This document shows, in pieces, positions 50,048 to 55,202 of a stretch of DNA of 55,202 nt. This stretch comes from Leptospiraceae bacterium (GTDB taxonomy: Bacteria; Spirochaetota; Leptospiria; Leptospirales; Leptonemataceae), in assembly GCA_020441005.1 (NCBI GenBank), contig JAGRNA010000030.1, forward strand, positions 1 through 55,202, in the 5' to 3' direction. Numbering within the stretch: the first letter of the stretch is position 1; each line of letters opens with the position of its first letter. A program made the position numbers and the translations under genes. Under the pieces are notes generated by a model. The model worked only from the letters and a program-made list of their open reading frames with translations, made no database searches and was not told the origin of the DNA.

Positions 50048-50106
50048 TGACCGGGTTTTGGACGGTAAAGGTTTTCATGAACAATAGACAGATAGACGCC
50101 AGGGCT
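50048..50106 (+). repeat. Right direct repeat overlapping the aspartyl-protease start
   Basis: This is the second copy of the ydeI 3'-end repeat, offset 2482 bp. In the ydeI frame it reads DRVLDGKGFHEQ-stop, so it could be the original gene end; the protease ATG (50077) lies inside it. The exact core is 50055-50078. Confidence 0.8.
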
Positions 50107-51270
50107 CGATTTTTGCTGCGCATGTTGACCAGCGGACTGCTTTTATTGCTGAGCAGTTGTTCCAGCTTGCAGGCCGTTCGACTGCTGCAGGGCGGTTCTC
50201 CGGCTAGTGATCCGCCGGGACCGGTCCAGATACCTTTACGGCGGATGGGTTACCATTATGGAATCACCCCGGTCAGGGTCAACACGCTGCAAACACCCTA
50301 CCTGTTTCTATTTGACAGCGGGGCCCACAACGCTCTGGCTTGGCCAACAGCCGCAGCTGCCAGGTTCAAGCCCGAGGTAACTGTTGATGCCAGAGACAGC
50401 AATAATCGCTCCCAACCGATTGCAATTGGCAAATTAGCCGGACTGCATTTCGGCAGTATCACTTTGCTTAATACCGCTGCCGTGCAGATGGATTTACAAC
50501 CAATGGCCGGCATGGTCGGCGGCAGATGGGACGGCATCATTGGCAGCAATTCGTTACAGTTTTTTTCAACAGAAATCGACCTGAATGCCGGCCTGTTGAT
50601 CCTGAACCCTGCAGACCTGGGCGGCCCGTTTGTACTGCAAACAGAACTACATACCAACCTGATGACCGCCTGGCGACCCGGATTCACAATAACACGCGGA
50701 TCGGACTCCTATGACTTTATTATAGATACCGGGGCCTACCTTTCCCTGTTAGATTATGCCACCTTTCGGTCGCACTGCCAGGCAGGCTCCCTTTCTGCGG
50801 TTGACAGCCTTGGCAGTATCAGCGGTTTCTCCAAAACTCATAAAGAACTTTATTTTTGCAGGTTGAATTGGAATCCCCTGGATCCGGCAGCAAATACAGG
50901 ACTGCCGGTATATCTACGAAAAGACAACGGCGAGAATTTGCTGGGTCTGACAGCGCTGATCAATTACCGGGTCGCGATTGATTTTCCTCAGGGCCGTTTA
51001 CTCGTTCGGACAGCAGCGAAAACCTGGACATGGCACTATGCCGGTTTTACAGTGTTTCTGTCAAAAGGGGCAATCAAAGTCCATAAAATCAATCAGAACT
51101 GCGCGGCATGGAATCATGGCTTGCGCACAGAAATGCCGTTGCTGCAGCTGGCCAACACCAGGTTACATACTGCAGATATGCAGTCCGTCGTCAAAACCCT
51201 GGAAAATCCACTGGTTCACCGGTTGGTCACAAGGCTTCCCAACGGCACATTACAGTCGATGGACTATTAA
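50077..51270 (+). CDS. Retropepsin-like aspartyl protease lipoprotein
   Basis: About 397 residues from ATG 50077 (AAAGG 5-6 nt upstream, within the direct repeat). The signal ends LLLLLSSC, a lipobox. Two half-domains each carry a catalytic-type aspartate: FLFDSGAHNALA (~85) and FIIDTGAYLSLL (~215), with hydrophobic flaps (GIIGSNSLQFF, LGLTALINYRVAIDF) of the DUF4124/aspartyl_protease_2 kind. The terminal ~90 residues resemble a PDZ-like domain (NQNCAAWNHGLRTEMPLLQLANTRL). Such proteases are envelope enzymes of unknown substrates. Its stop overlaps the convergent methyltransferase stop by four bases (TTAA). Confidence 0.75.
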   Translation: MNNRQIDARARFLLRMLTSGLLLLLSSCSSLQAVRLLQGGSPASDPPGPVQIPLRRMGYHYGITPVRVNTLQTPYLFLFDSGAHNALAWPTAAAARFKPEVTVDARDSNNRSQPIAIGKLAGLHFGSITLLNTAAVQMDLQPMAGMVGGRWDGIIGSNSLQFFSTEIDLNAGLLILNPADLGGPFVLQTELHTNLMTAWRPGFTITRGSDSYDFIIDTGAYLSLLDYATFRSHCQAGSLSAVDSLGSISGFSKTHKELYFCRLNWNPLDPAANTGLPVYLRKDNGENLLGLTALINYRVAIDFPQGRLLVRTAAKTWTWHYAGFTVFLSKGAIKVHKINQNCAAWNHGLRTEMPLLQLANTRLHTADMQSVVKTLENPLVHRLVTRLPNGTLQSMDY

Positions 51271-52361
51271 TCGGCCCGAACCTGGCCTGCGGCCGTATAC
51301 TCCACCTGGATCGAAAACGCATCCTGATCGGGCTCAATTTCCCGGATTTCACGCAGGCAGAGGTCGCACTCCTGGCGGGTCATCACCGGTGTGTCATGTA
51401 ACTCATTAAAATACTTTAATTTCTTGCCGGACTGCTGCCGGTTTTCAACAAAATTGGCGTGACGTTTGAGGCGACTTTGGATATAGGCATTGCCAGTCTC
51501 GCGAAACTGCAATGCAGATTGCCGGGAGCTGTCCTGCAGTTGCGGATCCAGTTCAATACTGATACTATTGCGCTCCGCTGCAATGGCGGCCCGCGTTGTG
51601 GTACAAGTTCCCCCAAAAGGATCCAGCACCAAATCCTGTTTCAGCGAAAACATGGAAATCAGGCGGTAGGCCAATTCCAGCGGATAGGCAGCGCTACGAT
51701 CCCGTCCGGGTTTGCCGGTCAAATCCTGCCGCACGCCCTTGAAATCCCAGATGTCGGAAAACCAGCTGTTGCGCTCTTCCCAAAAATAACCGCTTTCACG
51801 CCGCAGGGTCCTGCTCGCCGAATCTGTAAATGTGCGCCGGGGACCTTTGCGCAGAATCAAAATATATTCATGCTCCAATGTTACATAGGCTCCCGGCGGC
51901 AGCATCCCCGAGCCCATGAATTTGTTCGGAGCGTTGGTTTGCTTGCGCCAAATGATATTGGGCAGGTTTTGAAATCCAATCTGCAGACAATCCTGCAGGA
52001 TACGGCTGTGGTTAGAGTATAACTGAAAATTCTGGTTAATGGAACGGGTTGCATCACCAATATTAATCACTAGATGCCCGCCAGATTTGAGACATTGCCA
52101 ACAGGACTGCCAAATACCATACAGCCAGGCATGCATTTTAGCAAAGGCATCCAGCGCCTCGTCTGTCGTGTCCAGACTGATGGCGGGATCCAGTTTCTGA
52201 AACAAATCATCCCACATGGCAACCATCGGATAAGGCGGTGAGGTCAATATCAGATCAACAGACTCCCGCTGTATCTGCGGCAAAAAATCGGCAGCGTTCG
52301 CGCAAATAAAGGAATGCCGGGTTGCCATAATCCAGTCCGCTGCAACCGGGCTCATCAGCAA
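51267..52361 (-). CDS. DNA methyltransferase, N4-cytosine/N6-adenine type
   Basis: The protein has 364 residues. Motif IV is LILTSPPYPM (~42-51) near the N-terminus, and the AdoMet site DLVLDPFGGTCTTTRAAIAAERNSISIEL lies C-terminally, giving the beta order (IV before I). SPPY favours N4-cytosine methylation. The ~60 C-terminal residues contain a C-x2-C-like pair (ECDLC). No restriction endonuclease gene is next to it, so it may be an orphan regulatory methylase. TTG 52361 has AGAGG 8 nt upstream; ATG 52355 or 52328 are alternatives. Confidence 0.85.
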   Translation of the reverse strand: MLMSPVAADWIMATRHSFICANAADFLPQIQRESVDLILTSPPYPMVAMWDDLFQKLDPAISLDTTDEALDAFAKMHAWLYGIWQSCWQCLKSGGHLVINIGDATRSINQNFQLYSNHSRILQDCLQIGFQNLPNIIWRKQTNAPNKFMGSGMLPPGAYVTLEHEYILILRKGPRRTFTDSASRTLRRESGYFWEERNSWFSDIWDFKGVRQDLTGKPGRDRSAAYPLELAYRLISMFSLKQDLVLDPFGGTCTTTRAAIAAERNSISIELDPQLQDSSRQSALQFRETGNAYIQSRLKRHANFVENRQQSGKKLKYFNELHDTPVMTRQECDLCLREIREIEPDQDAFSIQVEYTAAGQVRAD

Positions 52362-52514
52362 GCAGTTTGCCTCTGAAGCAAATTTATGTCGGTCATGCGC
52401 AAGGTTAGTTCTTTATTTAGAGTAAAGCTGCGTTTCGTGCTTGATGCACCAGGTTTGCCCGAGAGGCATGGATAGTTGCAATGGCCCCTAAACTGTTGAA
52501 TGTGCCTATAGCGT

Positions 52515-52561
52515 CCGATCAGGATCGGTTCACAGACCGATGTCCATCGGATGTGCATCGG
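52515..52561. repeat. Two 14-bp inverted repeats plus extra half-site upstream of the methyltransferase
   Basis: CCGATC-AG-GATCGG (52515-52528) and CCGATG-TC-CATCGG (52537-52550) are perfect palindromes of the same form 8 bp apart, followed by another CATCGG at 52556-52561. They lie about 155 bp before the methyltransferase start in a 266-bp gene-free interval. They could be operator sites or a small structured element; the interval contains no supported gene. Confidence 0.5.
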
Positions 52562-52627
52562 CCTGCAATGGCAAGGCGGTTGAGGGAAAAAATAGAGTTG
52601 AAAAAATGTCTGCATAGGCATGCATGT

Positions 52628-54097
52628 CTACAATCTCTTTTGATAATAAACAAATATATTATCCATTTCGCCAATTAGTTCGCACCTGCATTTACTTGCT
52701 GATTGATTGTTGGAGTAAAAATAATAGGCATTTATTGAATTGTAATCAAATTGTATATTTTTTTTCTGGAAAATATATAGTATTGCTGCCACCCTGCCTT
52801 CCAGTTCTGCGCTGCGCGATTGAAAAAAAACTGGCTTGGCATGCGAATGTGTTTCAATCAAGTTGCCCAGGTGCAATAGTGCAGAATAGGAGTGGTACCT
52901 GTTCCATTGATTTACCAGTGTAAGCTTATAAAACTGACTCAGTGGTATGAGGGCGATCACAAAAGCTACAAGGGCGAGGGATGACGGATTTAGCTTGCTG
53001 GGACAACTGCAAACAAAAGCCCTTGAAAGCGAATTTTTTATTTTTGATAATAGCATTATGATTACAAGATTCAGTGCGTAGATAATTAATAAAAAAAGCG
53101 GGATGGTGTTAAAATATATAAAATAAAATTGTATCCTCACTGGAGATCGGGAAATAGAAATAAAGTTAATTATGATTTGGCCCACTACAAGGAAGGCAAG
53201 TATTCGGTGACGTTTAGATTTGGTTTTCAGAAAAACTATGGGTAATGCAATGAGTGTAATTATAAGCCCACTGATTGCGTGTCTGGTATCCATAAAAGGC
53301 AGAAGGCTGGCTAACAAGCTTTCATAAGCCGCAAAGACTGATTGAACATCTTGTACACTTTTATGACCCAGCACAAATTTAACGAGAAGATAAGGGTTCG
53401 AATTAGATCCTCGATTTATCAAATCAAACAACACGGGCAACCAAAGAATTGTTGCCAGCAACACATGCGCCATGAAAAGTTTAAGGCTAATTTTCCCTGA
53501 ACGCAAATAAACATAGGCAGCTGATATCCCTAGAACCAGCATGCCACCCGTCTGACTGTAGTGTGTCTGCACCTGTACAGAAATCAATATTATTAGCAAA
53601 CGAAAGTAATGCAGTTGCTTTTTGTGGACAAAATTAAACCAGGTGAGGTAAATGAAGGGCAATAAAAACGAACTAAAAGCCGGTGCCCAGATTATTGACA
53701 CATAATTTGAACTAAGGGGCTGAAACATAAATAACATTGCCGGAATCCAGGCTGTTTTGTAATTCAGACCCATAATAATAAATATATTGACCAACCCATA
53801 AAGCAAAAGTGAGAGTTTTATAGCGGATAACAGCAGGCTAGTAGCAGGGATGGACTGAAAACAGATGTTGTAAATTATTGTAATAAAATATAAATAAAGT
53901 GGACCGGGATGATTTGGGCCGTGAATGCTTGGATGACCCATTACAATCAATTTCCCATGAGAAATTTGTTCTGCAGTGCTAATTAACCACTGTTGGTCTC
54001 CGGCAAATTGGATGAAGTGCTCGTCATAAGGCAATACAAGGAACACAACCAGACAAATGAGATACATTAAGCCATGAAAAAATACACGAGTTTTCAT
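52628..54097 (-). CDS. Polytopic membrane glycosyltransferase-like protein
   Basis: The protein has 489 residues with about ten or eleven membrane helices. An early loop, FAGDQQWLISTAEQISHGKLIVMGHPSIHGPNHPGPLYLYF, has acidic and G-P-x-H-P-G-P residues like the GT-C (PMT/ArnT, DUF-type) family catalytic loop. A C-terminal soluble part (~400-489) follows. It probably transfers sugars from a lipid-linked donor on the outer face of the inner membrane. Composition is markedly AT-rich compared with the methyltransferase and dehalogenase beside it, suggesting horizontal origin. Family assignment is tentative. Confidence 0.6.
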   Translation of the reverse strand: MKTRVFFHGLMYLICLVVFLVLPYDEHFIQFAGDQQWLISTAEQISHGKLIVMGHPSIHGPNHPGPLYLYFITIIYNICFQSIPATSLLLSAIKLSLLLYGLVNIFIIMGLNYKTAWIPAMLFMFQPLSSNYVSIIWAPAFSSFLLPFIYLTWFNFVHKKQLHYFRLLIILISVQVQTHYSQTGGMLVLGISAAYVYLRSGKISLKLFMAHVLLATILWLPVLFDLINRGSNSNPYLLVKFVLGHKSVQDVQSVFAAYESLLASLLPFMDTRHAISGLIITLIALPIVFLKTKSKRHRILAFLVVGQIIINFISISRSPVRIQFYFIYFNTIPLFLLIIYALNLVIIMLLSKIKNSLSRAFVCSCPSKLNPSSLALVAFVIALIPLSQFYKLTLVNQWNRYHSYSALLHLGNLIETHSHAKPVFFQSRSAELEGRVAAILYIFQKKNIQFDYNSINAYYFYSNNQSASKCRCELIGEMDNIFVYYQKRL

Positions 54098-54259
54098 TTG
54101 TTTAAATCACAGAGACTGTTACTATAGTGAACAACAGCGCTGTTTTGTTTAGATGCCAGTCACTAACTCATAATTCAGTGGCCTCATAAGGGGGCAAGAA
54201 TGAAATCTGCATCGTGCAGAAAGAATTGACGCGCCGTGAACATGCCGGCGAATTCGAGC

Positions 54260-55153
54260 ATGGAAATTTTACGAACCCCCGATGAACAGTTTAACAACCT
54301 GCCCGGCTATGACTTTCAGCCGCACTATATCAACTGCGAATCGGTCCGGATGCACTATTTAGACGAAAACCCGACCGCCAGTGAAACGATTTTGTTGCTG
54401 CACGGCGAGCCTTCGTGGTCTTATTTATACCGCAAGATGATCCCGCCCCTGCGAGCGGCTGGTCACCGGGTGATCGCTCCCGATTTAATCGGATTTGGCA
54501 AATCCGACAAGCCAGCGTCAATGACAGACTATAGTTATCAAAACCATGTGGATTGGTTGAGCGCTTTCGTAGAGCAGCTGGATTTGCAGAACATCACCCT
54601 CTTTTGCCAGGATTGGGGCGGCCTGTTGGGGCTGCGTATTGCCATGCAACAGCCGCAACGCTTTGCACGCATCATTGCCAGCAATACCTTTCTGCCGACA
54701 GGGGATGAAAAACCATCAACAGCTTTTTTGCAATGGCGTGATTTTGCCCAAAAAGTGAAACGCTTTCCGGTTGGTAAAATCATTCAGGGTGCAACCACAA
54801 GCAGTCTGAGTCCCGCAGAAATTGCTGCTTACAATGCCCCCTTTCCCGATGAGAGCTACAAGGCAGGGGCGCGCATCTTTCCGGCACTGGTGCCCGTGCA
54901 GCCGGATGATCCTGCCGCTGCCGCTAACCGGACAGCCTGGACAAGCTTAAAAGAATGGCAGAAACCCTTCTTGACGGCCTTTGGTGACAGCGATCCGATA
55001 ACCAAAGGAGCCCATCTAGTCTTCAAACGCGCTGTTCCCGGCGCCAGAGGCCAAACTCATACGATTCTGAAGGGCGGTGGCCATTTTATTCAAGAGGATT
55101 GTGCTGCAGAACTGGCCGCGATAATTCTAAACAGTATCGAGAATTGTGCCTAA
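54260..55153 (+). CDS. dhmA: Haloalkane dehalogenase-like alpha/beta hydrolase
   Basis: About 297 residues from ATG 54260, giving MEILRTPDEQFNNLPGYDF, the usual HLD-I opening; GTG 54236 and ATG 54242 are alternatives. The halide-stabilising motif is LLHGEPSWSYLYRKMI, the nucleophile Asp is in FCQDWGGLLGL, and the base is His of GGHFIQED. The acidic partner is likely in AFGDSDPITK. Family members hydrolyse carbon-halogen bonds to alcohols; some act on other substrates. It stands alone, with 49 bp of non-coding sequence to the window end. Confidence 0.87.
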   Translation: MEILRTPDEQFNNLPGYDFQPHYINCESVRMHYLDENPTASETILLLHGEPSWSYLYRKMIPPLRAAGHRVIAPDLIGFGKSDKPASMTDYSYQNHVDWLSAFVEQLDLQNITLFCQDWGGLLGLRIAMQQPQRFARIIASNTFLPTGDEKPSTAFLQWRDFAQKVKRFPVGKIIQGATTSSLSPAEIAAYNAPFPDESYKAGARIFPALVPVQPDDPAAAANRTAWTSLKEWQKPFLTAFGDSDPITKGAHLVFKRAVPGARGQTHTILKGGGHFIQEDCAAELAAIILNSIENCA

Positions 55154-55202
55154 AGGCGTTTTTGTGACTGTTTAAACTTTGTAAAACCCGGGGAGATATG
55201 TG

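Noticed and set aside
52537-52561. CRISPR-like or REP array upstream of the methyltransferase
   Set aside because: Only two palindromes and one half-site; too few and too short for an array.
52355-52621. 88-codon minus-strand frame before the methyltransferase
   Set aside because: It spans the palindromes and overlaps the methyltransferase start, with no domain or ribosome-binding site.
1-55202. tRNA, rRNA and CRISPR features
   Set aside because: I looked for T-arm-like GGTTCRANNCC patterns, rRNA-like blocks and regularly spaced direct repeats and found none that held up.
55191-55202. Start of another gene at the right edge (ATG 55198)
   Set aside because: GGGAG is only 2 nt from the ATG and only five bases remain, so nothing can be supported.

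Overview
This window looks like chromosomal DNA of a spirochaete of the order Leptospirales. Base composition is moderate, unlike the AT-rich pathogenic Leptospira, so a Leptonema/Turneriella-like or uncultivated relative fits best. The lineage evidence comes from protein families: a DUF1564-type protein (a family I know only from Leptospira-like genomes) at 34855, an OmpL47-type repeat protein at 18504, a SpoIIE phosphatase with a 7TMR-DISM sensor and TPR tail at 15177, a VKOR-DsbA fusion at 3432, and many lipoproteins with loose spirochaetal lipoboxes. No rRNA, tRNA, CRISPR array or transposase was recognised. The species assignment is inference.

Layout. 1-228 is the tail of an acyltransferase. 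254-4820 (minus) is a VKOR-DsbA / ribH / nusB / TPR operon. 4923-6496 (plus) holds a Cys-rich lipoprotein and a glycosyltransferase. 6705-14307 (plus) is a tightly packed nitrogen cluster: PII-like regulator, small membrane-anchored beta-sandwich protein, DUR3-like Na+/solute symporter, a 40-residue membrane peptide, an ATCase-like carbamoyltransferase, an M20 N-carbamoyl/allantoate amidohydrolase, an isochorismatase-fold cysteine hydrolase and an asparagine-synthase-type amidotransferase. Several of these genes overlap by one or a few bases. I consider it the best candidate for an undescribed system, probably uptake and remodelling of a ureido or carbamoyl compound under PII control.

14313-18458 (minus) encodes Maf, a SpoIIE phosphatase lipoprotein and a beta-barrel protein. 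18504-21539 (plus) encodes an OmpL47-like protein, a lipoprotein and a BCCT transporter with no ordinary start codon. 21714-28719 (minus) contains a DUF5071 gene broken by a multi-hairpin element, a DUF1501 + DUF1549/DUF1553 pair, a carboxynorspermidine decarboxylase and an acyl-CoA synthetase. 29410-34575 (minus) has three tandem related lipoproteins, PduO-type adenosyltransferase, a membrane protein, an FNR with a complete iron-sulfur cysteine set and a CrtI/RetSat-like oxidoreductase. 34855-41260 is a signalling region: DUF1564, anti-sigma kinase, STAS antagonist, membrane protein, TPR protein, hybrid kinase, a probable nucleotide-cyclase remnant and a CheY-like regulator.

41279-46652 encodes an HtrA protease, LipB, MarR, a receptor-only Cache sensor and a lipoprotein flavin oxidoreductase. 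At 47012-50077 a YdeI-family gene with an in-frame amber codon is followed by an AT-rich three-gene islet. The islet is bounded by 59-bp imperfect direct repeats of the ydeI 3' end, the arrangement expected of an integrated element. The right repeat runs into an aspartyl-protease lipoprotein gene. The window closes with a DNA methyltransferase, an AT-rich polytopic glycosyltransferase-like protein and a haloalkane dehalogenase.
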